This document shows positions 39,898 to 49,911 of a stretch of DNA of 64,000 bases, in pieces. The notes below the pieces were generated by a model. It did no database searches, was not told where the DNA came from, and worked only from the letters and a program-made list of their open reading frames with translations. Source of the stretch: CAWIXB01 sp963839955. Lineage in GTDB: Bacteria; Actinomycetota; Actinomycetes; JACCUZ01. A program made the translations under genes and the position numbers. Positions within the stretch are counted from its first letter, which is position 1. Every line of letters begins with the position of its first letter. Where the stretch lies: assembly GCA_963839955.1 (NCBI GenBank), contig CAWIXB010000001.1, forward strand, positions 2,790,001 through 2,854,000, in the 5' to 3' direction.

Positions 39898-40359
39898 CTA
39901 CTGCCTGTCGGCCCGCTTGAGGCCCTTGGCCAAGGCGCCGGCCTCGTTAGACAGCGACTCCACTCGCGTGTCGTCGCCGGCCCGCACCGCGTGCCAGTAC
40001 TCGATCTTGAGCTCCACGTATCGCTTCCGAACGGCGACTTGCTCGGCCTCGACTGCCAGACGCTGCTGCTGGGCGGTGAGCAGCTCGATCTGCTCGTCGG
40101 CGGCGGCCGGGCCAAGCTGCCCGTTCGCCACGTACCGCCGCATGTCCCTGACAGACATGCCGGTTGCGGCCAGGCAGGCAACCCAGGTGAGTTGATCCAG
40201 GTCGGCGTCGTCGTAGACCCGGTGCTTGCTGCTGTCACCCCTGCTGATGGGCGGGATGACGCCGATCGACTCGTAGTAGCGCAGCGTGCTGGCCGGTAGG
40301 CCGGTCAGCGCGGCCGCTTCCTTGATCGAGTAGATGTGCGGGTGGGTTCCTGTGCTCAC
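39898..40359 (-). CDS. MerR family regulator (AdhR/NmlR-like)
   Basis: 153 aa from GTG 40359. Winged HTH at the N-terminus: YSIKEAAALTGLPASTLRYY, ESIGVIPPISRGDSSKHRVY, LTWVACLAATGMSVRDMRRY. The dimerisation helix follows (LLTAQQQRLAVEAEQVAVRK). No Cys-rich metal loop, so not a metal sensor. Close relatives sense electrophiles and control an alcohol dehydrogenase, which matches the gene 119 bp downstream (38759-39778). Confidence 0.92.
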   Translation of the reverse strand: MSTGTHPHIYSIKEAAALTGLPASTLRYYESIGVIPPISRGDSSKHRVYDDADLDQLTWVACLAATGMSVRDMRRYVANGQLGPAAADEQIELLTAQQQRLAVEAEQVAVRKRYVELKIEYWHAVRAGDDTRVESLSNEAGALAKGLKRADRQ

Positions 40360-40375
40360 TTCGTCTACGGTAAAA

Positions 40376-40393
40376 ACTTCAAGTGCTCGAAGT
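40376..40393 (-). promoter_or_regulatory. MerR-type operator in the regulator's own promoter
   Basis: ACTTC-N8-GAAGT, 14 of 18 positions symmetric. On the minus strand it lies between a TTGACT -35 and a TACCGT-like -10 about 18-19 bp apart, the stretched spacer that MerR activators correct by twisting DNA. 17 bp before the start codon. Confidence 0.7.
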
Positions 40394-40435
40394 CAACATT
40401 GAGCTGATCCGCTGATTTCAGGGAACAGCTCACAG

Positions 40436-40804
40436 TGGAGGTGGCGGGAATCGAACCCGCGTCCTTCGGTGACGTTCCAGGGCTTCTCCGGGCGCAGCCT
40501 GCGTTCGCTTTTCTCAGCCCCAGCAGTCATGCAGGCAAGCTGCTGACAGGCTCAGTCGCTGTTGGTTTTCCCGGCCGGTCCCGCGACCGGACCGACCGGT
40601 TGAGCCTTCTTGCTGATGCCAGACACCGGGCCGAAGGCACTCCCGGGCTGACAGCCTGCTCGCGCTACTTAGGCAGCGAGAGCGAAGGCGCGCTGATTGG
40701 AATCGGCGCTTGTTGGTTTGCTGGGCATGGTTTGCGAGGTCATCCCAGCCATCCTCGGCCCGCTTCCCCTGGCTCGACGACCGAAGTCGAGACCATTCAC
40801 CCCC
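40436..40804 (-). ncRNA. ssrA: Transfer-messenger RNA (tmRNA)
   Basis: Reading the minus strand, the 5' end GGGGGTGAATGG pairs with the 3' end CACCTCC as a 7-bp acceptor stem (one G-U), with A as discriminator and no encoded CCA. The T arm GCGGGTTCGATTCCCGC is intact. The tag frame encodes ADSNQRAFALAA and stop TAA (GCC resume codon, about 40693 down to 40659), ending in the ALAA degron. Ends are set from the acceptor stem, good to a base or two. It rescues stalled ribosomes with SmpB, encoded 1.8 kb away on the same strand. Confidence 0.95.
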
Positions 40805-40880
40805 TGTGCAGTTGTGCGCCCATTCTAGCCGAGGGCGCGAGCGTGCATCCCTGAGCCGGTCAAGGGGTAAGGGACGCGCG

Positions 40881-42518
40881 ATGACACCCCCTGACCCCAC
40901 GAACGCTGACGCCACGAACCGGCTGATCGGCAACCGCTACCGCCTGGAGCAGTCGATCGGCCGGGGAGGCATGGGCACGGTCTGGCGCGGGCGCGACGAG
41001 GTGCTCGGCCGCGACGTCGCCGTCAAGGAGGTCCGCTTCCCGTCCGAGCTCGGCGGTGACGAGCAGGCCGAGCTGCGCGAGCGGACCCTGCGAGAGGCTC
41101 GGGCGTCGGCGAAGCTGAACCACCCCAACGTGGTCACCACCTACGACGTGGTCGAGGAGGGGGGCCGGCCGTGGATCGTCATGGAGCTGCTGCACAGCCG
41201 CAGCCTGAGCGAGGTGCTCCGCGACGACGGGCCGCTGCCTCCCCACCGGGTGGCCGAGATCGGCGTAGGCATGCTGGGCGCGCTGGAGGCCTCCCACCGG
41301 CTAGGCGTGATCCACCGCGACGTGAAGCCCGGCAACGTGCTCATCACCGACGACGGCCGGTCCGTGCTCACCGACTTCGGCATCGCCACCATGGCGGGTG
41401 ATCCGTCGCTGACGTCCACCGGGGTCGTGCTGGGCTCGCCGGCGTACATGTCCCCCGAGCGCGCCCGCGGCCTGCGCCCGGGAGCGCCCGCCGACCTGTG
41501 GTCGCTCGGCGCCACGCTGTACGCCGCTGTCGAGGGTCGGCCGCCGTTCGACTCGGACAACGCACTCGGCACGCTGACCTCGGTCATCTCCGACCCCGTC
41601 GAGCCGCCCGCCGTGGACGGCCCGCTGCGCGAGGCCATCCTCGGCCTGCTGGCCAAGGAGCCCGCCGATCGCCTCAGCATCGATCAGACCCGCGCCCTGC
41701 TCACCCAGGCCGCCCGCGACCACACGACCGGCGCCACCTGGGCTCCCGCCGCCGGCACCGAGGCACTCGACCGGGCCAGCCGCACCGAGGCGCTGCCGGT
41801 CGAGTCCGAGCGCCCAGCAGCCCCGCCGCCTCCTCCCCCCGTCTGGCGGGACGACGAGGACGAGCGACGCCGCCGCCCCGTCGGCGTGATCCTGGCGCTC
41901 GTGGCGCTGATCCTCCTCCTGGGCGGGGTGCTGGCCTTCGCGCTGCTCGACGACGACGAACCGGGCAGCTCGGCGAATCCCGGCCCGACCAAGAGCAGCG
42001 CGCCGGCGACCACCTCCCAGAGCCAGCCCACCACCAGTGCCCCGCAGTCCTCCGCCACGTCGAACACCCCGGAGGAGAACGCCGGGGCGCCGGCCGGCTT
42101 CGTCCACTACGAGGACCCGACCGGCTTCTCGGTCGACGTGCCCGAGGGCTGGGAGCAGCAGCGCGACGGCACCCGGGTCGACTTCCGCGACCCCGACAGC
42201 GCCCGCTTCCTGCGGATCGACCAGACCAACGAGCCCAAGGACGACCCGAAGGCCGACTGGGAGCAGCAGGAGCAGGCGCGCCAGGACGACCTGCCGAACT
42301 ACCAGCGCATCAAGATCGAGGAGGTGGACTACCGCGACTGGCCCGCGGCCGACTGGGAGTTCACCATCGGCGAGAACACCCACGTGCTCAACCGGGGCTT
42401 CGTCACCGACGACTCACACGGCTACGCGCTCTACCTCTCCGCACCCGAGGGCGAGTGGGACGACAGCCAGGACGTCTTCGGGACCGCAGCCGAGTCGTTC
42501 CAGCCCGCCGGCGACTGA
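40881..42518 (+). CDS. Membrane Ser/Thr protein kinase (PknB-like)
   Basis: 545 aa. Kinase domain about 20-290: Gly loop GRGGMGTVW, Lys49 in VAVKEV, catalytic HRDVKPGN with Asp147, DFGIATMA, GSPAYMSPERARG, and DLWSLGATLYAAVEGRPPF. A Pro/Ala linker leads to one TM helix at about 334-357 (VGVILALVALILLLGGVLAF). The external part has a Ser/Thr-rich stalk and a 110-aa domain (FVHYEDPTGFSVDVPEGWEQ and on), not PASTA. ATG at 40881. Divergent from tmRNA, convergent with smpB; the stops are separated only by short repeats. Confidence 0.94.
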   Translation: MTPPDPTNADATNRLIGNRYRLEQSIGRGGMGTVWRGRDEVLGRDVAVKEVRFPSELGGDEQAELRERTLREARASAKLNHPNVVTTYDVVEEGGRPWIVMELLHSRSLSEVLRDDGPLPPHRVAEIGVGMLGALEASHRLGVIHRDVKPGNVLITDDGRSVLTDFGIATMAGDPSLTSTGVVLGSPAYMSPERARGLRPGAPADLWSLGATLYAAVEGRPPFDSDNALGTLTSVISDPVEPPAVDGPLREAILGLLAKEPADRLSIDQTRALLTQAARDHTTGATWAPAAGTEALDRASRTEALPVESERPAAPPPPPPVWRDDEDERRRRPVGVILALVALILLLGGVLAFALLDDDEPGSSANPGPTKSSAPATTSQSQPTTSAPQSSATSNTPEENAGAPAGFVHYEDPTGFSVDVPEGWEQQRDGTRVDFRDPDSARFLRIDQTNEPKDDPKADWEQQEQARQDDLPNYQRIKIEEVDYRDWPAADWEFTIGENTHVLNRGFVTDDSHGYALYLSAPEGEWDDSQDVFGTAAESFQPAGD

Positions 42519-42521
42519 GTT

Positions 42522-42590
42522 ACTCGCCGCGATTGCGGCAGTCCCTCACTCGCCGCGATTGCGGCAGTCCCTCACTCGCCGCGATTGCGG
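42522..42590. repeat. 26-bp tandem repeat (2.6 copies) made from the smpB 3' end
   Basis: The unit begins ACTCGCCGCGATTGCGGCAG and is repeated at 42522-42547, 42548-42573 and, partly, 42574-42590. On the minus strand each unit reads GCCGCAATCGCGGC then GAGTGA, i.e. the last codons and stop of smpB. GCCGC-N4-GCGGC is a small stem-loop in each unit, so the array could act as a bidirectional terminator between the convergent kinase and smpB genes. Confidence 0.85.
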
Positions 42591-43045
42591 CCGGCCAGCG
42601 CGCGCTCCGCCTCTCTTTTCGCCTGTCGCTCGGCGAGCGCCTGCCGCTTGTCATAGCTGCGCTTGCCGCGAACCAGCGCGATCTCGACCTTGGCCTTGCC
42701 GTCCTTGAAGTACAGCGCAAGCGGGATCATCGTGACGCCGCTCTCCTTCGTCTTGCCGATGAGCCGCAGGATCTCGCCGCGGTGCAACAGCAGCTTGCGC
42801 TCGCGGCGCGGCTCGTGGTTGGTCCAGGTGCCCTCGGTGTACTCCGGGATGTGCACGTTCGCGAGCCACACCTCGCCGTCGCGCAGGTGCGCGTAACCGT
42901 CGACCAGCGATGCTTGGCCCGCCCGCAGTGACTTGACCTCGGTGCCGACGAGCACGAGGCCGGCCTCGTAGACGTCGTCGATGTGGTAGTCGTGCCGGGC
43001 CTTGCGATTCTGGGCCACCAGTTTGCGGCCCTGTTCCTTCGGCAT
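42572..43045 (-). CDS. smpB: SsrA-binding protein SmpB
   Basis: 157 aa, standard. KLVAQNRKARHDYHIDDVYE opening, GTEVKSLRAGQASLVDGYAH, GEVWLANVHIPEYTEG, and the basic C-terminal tail AKVEIALVRGKRSYDKRQAL, with AERQAKREAERAL entering the mRNA channel. It binds the tRNA-like domain of tmRNA. Start codon ATG at 43045 is 5 bp after the CtpA stop. The 3' end is duplicated in the adjacent tandem repeat, so repeat-number changes would alter only downstream DNA, not the protein. Confidence 0.96.
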   Translation of the reverse strand: MPKEQGRKLVAQNRKARHDYHIDDVYEAGLVLVGTEVKSLRAGQASLVDGYAHLRDGEVWLANVHIPEYTEGTWTNHEPRRERKLLLHRGEILRLIGKTKESGVTMIPLALYFKDGKAKVEIALVRGKRSYDKRQALAERQAKREAERALAGRNRGE

Positions 43046-43050
43046 TGCGC

Positions 43051-44229
43051 TCAGCCCCGACCGGTGCCGCCCAGGGCGGCGCGCAGTCCGGAGAGCACGC
43101 TGATAGCGCGTTGCTCGGCGACCTCCGGTGGCTCCTTGACGGGCACCACGACGTCAGGCTCGACGCCCACACCGTCGAGCGCGCGCCCCGAGGGAGTCAG
43201 GTAGCGCCCGACGGTCAGCTCCAGCGCCGTTCCGTCAGAGAGCTCGGACGGTTCCTGCACCGAACCCTTCCCGTAGGTCCGCGCGCCGACGACGACCGCC
43301 CGGTTGCGGTCCTGCAGGGCAGCGGCAACGACCTCGGCGGCGCTCGCGGTGTCGGAGTCGACCAGCACGACAACCGGCGTGCGGAGGTCGCCGCCGGAGT
43401 AGGCGTTCAGCGTCCGCTGCGGCTGGTTACGGCGCTCGTAGGACACGACCGGCCCGCCGTCGAGGAACACCGAAGCGGCGTCGACCGCCTCGTCGAGCAG
43501 GCCACCGGAGTTGCCGCGCAGGTCGAGGATGACGCCGCCGACGTGTCCCGCGGCGTCGTCGTCCATCGCACGCCGCACCTCGCGGCCCACGCCGCGAGTG
43601 AACGCCGAGATCTGCACCCGGGAGATGCCACCGCGCAGGCGCTCGACGACGACGTCGTCCGTGGTGACGGCCTCGCGCGTAACGGTGAGGGAGCGCATCT
43701 CACCCGCTCGCCGTACGTCGATCTGCACCGTGCTGCCGGCCCTGCCGCGCAACAGTGCCGCGGCCTCGCTGACCGTCGACGTCGCGACATCGGTCGCGCC
43801 GATGCGCACCAACCGGTCGCCTGCGCGCAGCTTCGCGCGCGAAGCCGGGGACCCGCTCTGCACGCTGCCCACCTGCACGCCGGAGCCCAGGGCGGCGTCG
43901 GTGCGACGCAGCCACAGCCCGGCCCCGGAGTAGTGACCCTCGAGAGCGGCCTGGAACGACTCGAACTCACTCACGCCGTAGTAGGCCGACCACTGGTCGC
44001 CGAGTGCGCGCAGCATGCCCTCGACAGCGGCACGTTCGAGCGCGGCCTTGTCGACAGGTCTCGCCGCCTTGGACGCAATCCGCTCGGCGGCCTCGTCGAT
44101 CACTCCGCCGGCGGCGGGTGGCGGTGGGTCGTCACTTCCGACGACGCCGGTCACGACTCCTCCGACGTACGCCAGGCTGACGGCGGCGAGGACGGCAGCG
44201 ACCCGCAGCACGCGACCCAGGGATGGCAC
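43051..44229 (-). CDS. C-terminal processing peptidase, S41 family
   Basis: 392 aa. N-terminal TM/signal anchor (VAAVLAAVSLAYVGGVVTGV), helical head, PDZ domain about 115-200 (VGSVQSGSPASRAKLRAGDR), and S41 catalytic core with Ser296 in LVDSDTASAAEV and Lys321 in GARTYGKGSVQ, the usual Ser-Lys dyad 25 residues apart. Exported and anchored. Same strand and order ftsE-ftsX-M23-ctpA-smpB as in other actinomycetes, which suggests a cell-division/cell-wall maturation role; the substrate is unknown. Confidence 0.94.
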   Translation of the reverse strand: MPSLGRVLRVAAVLAAVSLAYVGGVVTGVVGSDDPPPPAAGGVIDEAAERIASKAARPVDKAALERAAVEGMLRALGDQWSAYYGVSEFESFQAALEGHYSGAGLWLRRTDAALGSGVQVGSVQSGSPASRAKLRAGDRLVRIGATDVATSTVSEAAALLRGRAGSTVQIDVRRAGEMRSLTVTREAVTTDDVVVERLRGGISRVQISAFTRGVGREVRRAMDDDAAGHVGGVILDLRGNSGGLLDEAVDAASVFLDGGPVVSYERRNQPQRTLNAYSGGDLRTPVVVLVDSDTASAAEVVAAALQDRNRAVVVGARTYGKGSVQEPSELSDGTALELTVGRYLTPSGRALDGVGVEPDVVVPVKEPPEVAEQRAISVLSGLRAALGGTGRG

Positions 44230-44326
44230 CGTCCGAGTCTAGGCGCCTGGGCAAGAAGTGGCCCGGACGGGCTACTGGCCGACCGGCGGGCGGCAGGCCA
44301 CGTCGAGCGTGCGCGACGCTGCGGCG

Positions 44327-45640
44327 CTAGAGCCAGCCCATGGGGTTCGTGGTGCCGCCGTTCCGGTAGACCATGAAGTGCAGATGGCACCCGGTGGAGA
44401 AGCCCGCGCCGTACATACCGGCGCCGCCGCCGCTGTAGCCGATGACCTCACCACGGCTCACGTGGGACCCCGAGGACTTCGCGAATCGCGACAGGTGGCT
44501 GTAGCTCGTCGAGACACCCGAGCCGCGGATCGCGCCGTGGTCGATGGCCAGCTGGTTGCCGTAGCCGACGAGCAGCGACGCCCAGACGACGGTGCCCGAC
44601 GCCGCGGCGTGCACCGGCGTACCGCAGCCCGCCCCGAAGTCCGTGCCGTCGTGCAGCTTGTAGACGCCGGTCACCGGATGCTTGCGCATGCCGTACGACG
44701 AGGTGACGCCGGCGTTGACCGGGTAGGACAGCGCGTTGCCCGACGGAGTGAAGCCGCCCCCGCCCCCGCCCCCGCCCCCGCCGTTCGACCGGCCGGCGGC
44801 ACGCCGTCGCGCCGCCTCGCGTGCGGCCGCGATGCGTGCCTGGCGGGCCCGCTCGGCGAGGACGCGCTGCAGCCGCCGTGACTCGGCCTCCATCGCCCGC
44901 TGGCGACGCTCCTCTCTCGCCTTCTCCCGCTCGATCGCTGCCAGTGCCAGCGCGCGTTCGGCGATGAGCTTCTCGACCGCCTGCTGCGCCGCGACGGCCT
45001 GGCGCTCGAGCTCCTGGATGGCCAGGACGAGCCGCTCCTGCTCACGCTTCATCGCGGCGATCTGGGCCTTCTTGGCATCGAGCGTGGCCTTCTTCGCGGC
45101 CAGGTCGGCGCGGTCTTCGGCGAGCTGGGCGAGGGCGCCGCCCTGCGAGCGGAGCGCGTCCTTGATCATGACCAGCCGGGCAGCGAAGTCGTCGGGCGAC
45201 TCGGCGTCGAGGACGACGGCGATCTCGCCGTAGCCGCCCTGCTGGTAGGAGGAGCGCGCGATGCGCCCGATCACGCTCTGGGTCGCGTCGACCTCCGCCT
45301 GGGTCGCCGCGATCTCACGCCTGGCCCGCGCCACCTCGGCCTTGGCGACCTCGAGCCGCTCACCCAGCGCCCGGTCGCGCGCCTGGGCGGCCGCGAGCCT
45401 GCCACGGACCTCGGCGACCCGTGCCTTCGCGCCGGGCAGCTTGGCCTCGGCACGGCGCAGCGCGATGCCGGCGGCCCGCATCTCCTGCGAGGTCTCGGCG
45501 AGCTCGTGCTCCAGAGCCTCGATGGCGCGGTCGACCCGAGCCTTCTTGCGCCTCTCGTCGTCGGCCACCGCGACGCCGAGGACACCGGCGAGCAAGGCGG
45601 ACACCACGAGGGCGACGAGCAGGACGGTCCGTTTGCGCAT
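44327..45640 (-). CDS. M23 peptidoglycan hydrolase with long coiled coil (EnvC-like)
   Basis: 437 aa from ATG 45640. Signal peptide (TVLLVALVVSALLAGVLGVA), then about 250 residues of Ala/Arg/Glu-rich coiled coil (RRAEAKLPGAKARVAEVRGR and on), a ten-Gly linker encoded by a C/G run at 44756-44785, and the LytM/M23 domain: GMRKHPVTGVYKLHDGTDFG (His/Asp zinc ligands), YGNQLAIDHG, SYSHLSRF, GCHLHFMVY. It lies directly downstream of ftsEX. FtsEX-gated EnvC/RipC-like hydrolases are the expected function, here probably a cell-separation amidase activator or endopeptidase. Confidence 0.92.
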   Translation of the reverse strand: MRKRTVLLVALVVSALLAGVLGVAVADDERRKKARVDRAIEALEHELAETSQEMRAAGIALRRAEAKLPGAKARVAEVRGRLAAAQARDRALGERLEVAKAEVARARREIAATQAEVDATQSVIGRIARSSYQQGGYGEIAVVLDAESPDDFAARLVMIKDALRSQGGALAQLAEDRADLAAKKATLDAKKAQIAAMKREQERLVLAIQELERQAVAAQQAVEKLIAERALALAAIEREKAREERRQRAMEAESRRLQRVLAERARQARIAAAREAARRRAAGRSNGGGGGGGGGGFTPSGNALSYPVNAGVTSSYGMRKHPVTGVYKLHDGTDFGAGCGTPVHAAASGTVVWASLLVGYGNQLAIDHGAIRGSGVSTSYSHLSRFAKSSGSHVSRGEVIGYSGGGAGMYGAGFSTGCHLHFMVYRNGGTTNPMGWL

Positions 45641-45803
45641 GCGGGGGAAGTCTCCGGATCCGTGGTGCGGCCGTTGGCGGCCGCGGCCGGTGGCTGCGGT
45701 GTGCATGGTCGGTGGCCGACAGAGGTCGACACCCTTCCTATCGCACGCGCAACAGGGCGACGCTGAGCGAAACGCCCCTTGTGCCGACTTTCTACCCTCG
45801 CGG

Positions 45804-46709
45804 CTAGACGCGCAAGTACTTGAGCAGGGTCAGCAGGCTGGCGAGCGCGGCGAGCCCGACGCCGACGATGAACACCGCACCGGTCGCGAGCCAGACGTCG
45901 GCCCAGTCGATGTACTCGGTGATGGTGAAGTTGGGCGCGATGATGCGGTCGACCAGGACGCCCTTGATGAGACAGAGCACCCCTGTCGCGAGCGCTGCGC
46001 CCATCAGCCCGGCGATGGCTCCCTCCAGCAGGAACGGCAACTGGATGGAGAAGCTGGACGCGCCGACGAGCTTCATGATGCCCGTCTCACGTCGTCGGCT
46101 GAACGCCGCGACGCGGATGGTGTTGACGATGAGGATCGTCGCAACCGCCATCATCACGATGCCCATGAACCAAGCGCCGCGCTGCAGGTAGCGGATCAGC
46201 TCGAAGAGGCTGTCGAGCAACGCCTTCTGGTCCTGCACCTCCTCGACACCGTCACGTCCGACGAACGCGCTGGCGATGATCGGGAACTCCTCTGGGTTGA
46301 CCAGCTTGACCCGGAACGACTCGGGCAGCTGGTCGGGAGTCACGTTGTTGGCGATCGCGCTGTCCTGGAACTGCTCCTTGAACCTGGCGAACGCCTGACG
46401 CTTGGACTCGTAGTAGATGCGGTCCACCGCCGGCAGCGCTTCGAGGTCCTGGCGGATCTGGTCACGCTGTGCCTGCGTCACCTCTCCCCCGGCGCAGCTC
46501 GGCTGGGCGCTGTCCTGACCGCACATGAAGATCGACACCTCGACCTTGTCGTACCAGTAGCCCTTGCTGTCCTCGACCTGTTGGTGGAAGAGCACACCCG
46601 TGCCGAGGAACGCCAGTGACACACCCATCGTGATGACCAGAGCGATCGTCATCGTGAGGTTGCGGCGCAGCCCGATGCCGATCTCGCTGATGATGAACGT
46701 CGCGCGCAT
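45804..46709 (-). CDS. ftsX: Cell division membrane protein FtsX
   Basis: 301 aa. Four TM helices: about 22-44 (TMTIALVITMGVSLAFLGTG), 178-200 (WFMGIVMMAVATILIVNTIR), 222-250 and 268-290. The extracellular loop (about 50-170) has CGQDSAQPSCAGGEVTQAQR, PAVDRIYYESKRQAFARFKE and LPESFRVKL, matching FtsX. The cytoplasmic RRRETGIMKLVGAS coupling helix contacts FtsE. The FtsEX complex transmits ATP hydrolysis to periplasmic hydrolases, probably the M23 protein at 44327-45640. Starts 11 bp downstream of ftsE. Confidence 0.96.
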   Translation of the reverse strand: MRATFIISEIGIGLRRNLTMTIALVITMGVSLAFLGTGVLFHQQVEDSKGYWYDKVEVSIFMCGQDSAQPSCAGGEVTQAQRDQIRQDLEALPAVDRIYYESKRQAFARFKEQFQDSAIANNVTPDQLPESFRVKLVNPEEFPIIASAFVGRDGVEEVQDQKALLDSLFELIRYLQRGAWFMGIVMMAVATILIVNTIRVAAFSRRRETGIMKLVGASSFSIQLPFLLEGAIAGLMGAALATGVLCLIKGVLVDRIIAPNFTITEYIDWADVWLATGAVFIVGVGLAALASLLTLLKYLRV

Positions 46710-46720
46710 GTCGTCCTTGA

Positions 46721-47410
46721 CTAGTGGCTGTAGCCGTACACGCCGCGCGCCTGATCGCGCACGACGCGGCCGGCCTCGAGCTCGATGACCCGCTTGCGCA
46801 TCTGGTCGACGATGTCGTCGTCATGGGTCGCCATGACGACGGTCGTGCCGGTGCGGTTGATGCGGTCGAGCAGTTTCATGATGCCGACACTCGTGGTCGG
46901 GTCGAGGTTGCCGGTGGGTTCGTCGGCGATGAGGATCATCGGCCGGTTGACGAACGCGCGCGCGATGGCCACGCGTTGCTGCTCGCCGCCCGAGAGCTCG
47001 TCGGGCTTGCGGTTCTCCTTGCCCTTCAGGCCGACGAGGTCGAGCACCTCGGGGACGACCTTGGCAATCTGATGGCGCGGGCGCCCGATGACCTCGAGAG
47101 CGAACGCCACGTTCTCCCGCACCGTCTTGTTCGGCAGCAAGCGGAAGTCCTGGAAGACCGTGCCGACCTGGCGGCGCAGGGCGGGCACCTTCCACTGGGA
47201 GAGCCGGGAGAGATCCTTGCCGGCGACGTGCACGTCACCCTTGGTGGCCTTCTCCTCCTTGAGGACGAGCCGGAGGAACGTCGACTTGCCCGAGCCCGAC
47301 TGGCCGACCAGGAACACGAACTCGCCCTTGCCGATCTCGACGGTCACGTCGATGAGGGCCGGACGGGTCTGGCTGGGGTACTGCTTGGTGACGTTCTGAA
47401 GAAGGATCAC
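46721..47410 (-). CDS. ftsE: Cell division ATP-binding protein FtsE
   Basis: 229 aa ABC ATPase from GTG 47410. Walker A GQSGSGKST, Q-loop region GTVFQDFRLL, signature LSGGEQQRVAIARA, Walker B MILIADEPTGNLDP, H-loop MATHDDD. VTKQYPSQTRPALIDVTVEI at the N-terminus is FtsE-like. Partner of FtsX. A 130-bp gap (47411-47540) separates it from prfB; I see no hairpin with a clear T-tract in it. Confidence 0.96.
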   Translation of the reverse strand: MILLQNVTKQYPSQTRPALIDVTVEIGKGEFVFLVGQSGSGKSTFLRLVLKEEKATKGDVHVAGKDLSRLSQWKVPALRRQVGTVFQDFRLLPNKTVRENVAFALEVIGRPRHQIAKVVPEVLDLVGLKGKENRKPDELSGGEQQRVAIARAFVNRPMILIADEPTGNLDPTTSVGIMKLLDRINRTGTTVVMATHDDDIVDQMRKRVIELEAGRVVRDQARGVYGYSH

Positions 47411-47540
47411 GTAGTCATCACTACCGGCCGGTCGCAGGGTTTGATCAGGCCGCTGCTCGCCGTACGGCCACCAGCCGAGTCTAGACGCGGGCCCGATCGC
47501 AGCCGCCCTTTTGGCCGCGCCATCGGCCTGACCTTTCCGA

Positions 47541-48653
<1,113 letters not shown>

Positions 48654-48693
48654 GTGAAAGCAGGGTACGCGAGCGGTTCGGTGGCGGGCTCGG

Positions 48694-49716
48694 TCAGGGA
48701 CCGCTGTTCGCGACGTAGATGATGCGGTCGCCGGCCTGCAGTGCGGCCGTCTCGGGGTGACCGTAGGCGAGGGTCTGCCCGCCGCGGATCACGGCCAGGA
48801 CCGGAACGCCGAGGGATTTCAACCCGGCGCCGACCTCGTCTGCGGCCACGGTGCGGTCGAGCAGGTCGAGGCCGTGGCCGTGGGCCAGCAGGTCCTCGAT
48901 CACGGCGACGGTCTGCGGGCTGTGCGTCGCGATGCCGAGAAGCCGCCCGGCCGCGTCGGAGGAGGTGATGACCGAGTCGGCGCCGCTCTGGGTGAGCAGG
49001 TCGGCGTTCTGCTCCTCGCGCACCGCCGCGACCACGTTGGTGCCGGGGTTGAGCTGGCGGACCGTCAAGGTGGTGAGCACCGCCGCGTCGTCACGGTCGA
49101 CGGCAACGATCACCGAGCGGGCTCGGTCGACCATGGCCTCCTGGAGCACCGTGTCATCGGTGGTGGAGCCGTGCACCGCCGTGAGGCCGTGGGCGGTGGC
49201 GTTGGACACGGCCGCGTGGTTGGAGTCGATGACCACGATGTCCTTGGGGTCGATGCCCTGCTGGATCAGCGAGCGCACCGCGCTGCGGCCCTTGGTGCCG
49301 TATCCGCAGACGACGACGTGGTTCTTCACGCGAGACCTCCATCGGGACTCCTGGAACTGCGCGCGGGAGCGCTCGGTGAGCACCTGGATCGTCGTACCCA
49401 CCAGCACCAGGACGAACAGCAGGCGCATCGGGGTGACCAGGAGCGCGTTCGTCAGGCGGGCGCCGTCGGTGACCGGCGTGATGTCGCCGTAGCCGGTCGT
49501 CGACAGCGTGACTGTCGTGTAGTAGAGCGCGTCGAGGACCGAAACGTCCCCGTCGGCACTGTCCTGGTAGCCCTCGCGCTCGAGGAGGACGACGCCCCAG
49601 TTGAGCAGCACGATTGCAATCGCAATGGCGACACGCCGACCGATGGCGATGATTGGCGGCGCCGGCGCGCTCGAAGGCATCCGCAGGCGGCGATCAGGGT
49701 CCGGCACGCGGGACAT
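48694..49716 (-). CDS. Potassium channel with RCK (TrkA-N/TrkA-C) domains
   Basis: 340 aa. Two TM helices flank a pore loop: RRVAIAIAIVLLNWGVVLLE, filter TTVTLSTTGYGD, and LLVTPMRLLFVLVLVGTTIQ. The cytoplasmic RCK-N domain has the nucleotide motif VVCGYGTKGRSAVRSL and IVVIDSNHAAVSNA; RCK-C ends with LAYGHPETAALQAGDRIIYV. MthK/Kch-like K+ channel gated by nucleotide or ions. It lies next to the c-di-AMP riboswitch region; RCK channels are known c-di-AMP targets in other bacteria, but this protein's ligand is unproven. Confidence 0.92.
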   Translation of the reverse strand: MSRVPDPDRRLRMPSSAPAPPIIAIGRRVAIAIAIVLLNWGVVLLEREGYQDSADGDVSVLDALYYTTVTLSTTGYGDITPVTDGARLTNALLVTPMRLLFVLVLVGTTIQVLTERSRAQFQESRWRSRVKNHVVVCGYGTKGRSAVRSLIQQGIDPKDIVVIDSNHAAVSNATAHGLTAVHGSTTDDTVLQEAMVDRARSVIVAVDRDDAAVLTTLTVRQLNPGTNVVAAVREEQNADLLTQSGADSVITSSDAAGRLLGIATHSPQTVAVIEDLLAHGHGLDLLDRTVAADEVGAGLKSLGVPVLAVIRGGQTLAYGHPETAALQAGDRIIYVANSGP

Positions 49717-49911
49717 TCTGCTGTACGGGCGGGCCGCGCCCGAGCGTGGACGCTCGGTTCGGAGTACTGCATCTGGGGTAGGCCGAGTTGCGGCCGGGTG
49801 AGATGTGAGTCACAGTTCACGCTTGTTGGGGAGTTTCCGACCGACTTTCGGTCAACCATGGACCCCTCCTCTCCGAGAGACCAACCGAAGTCCCCGCCTG
49901 ACCAGGTGGGG

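Noticed and set aside
42522..42590. CRISPR-like short repeats
   Set aside because: The 26-bp units are directly adjacent with no spacers and derive from the smpB end.
44756..44785. C/G-run simple repeat
   Set aside because: It encodes the poly-glycine linker of the M23 peptidase; not an independent element, though it could slip.
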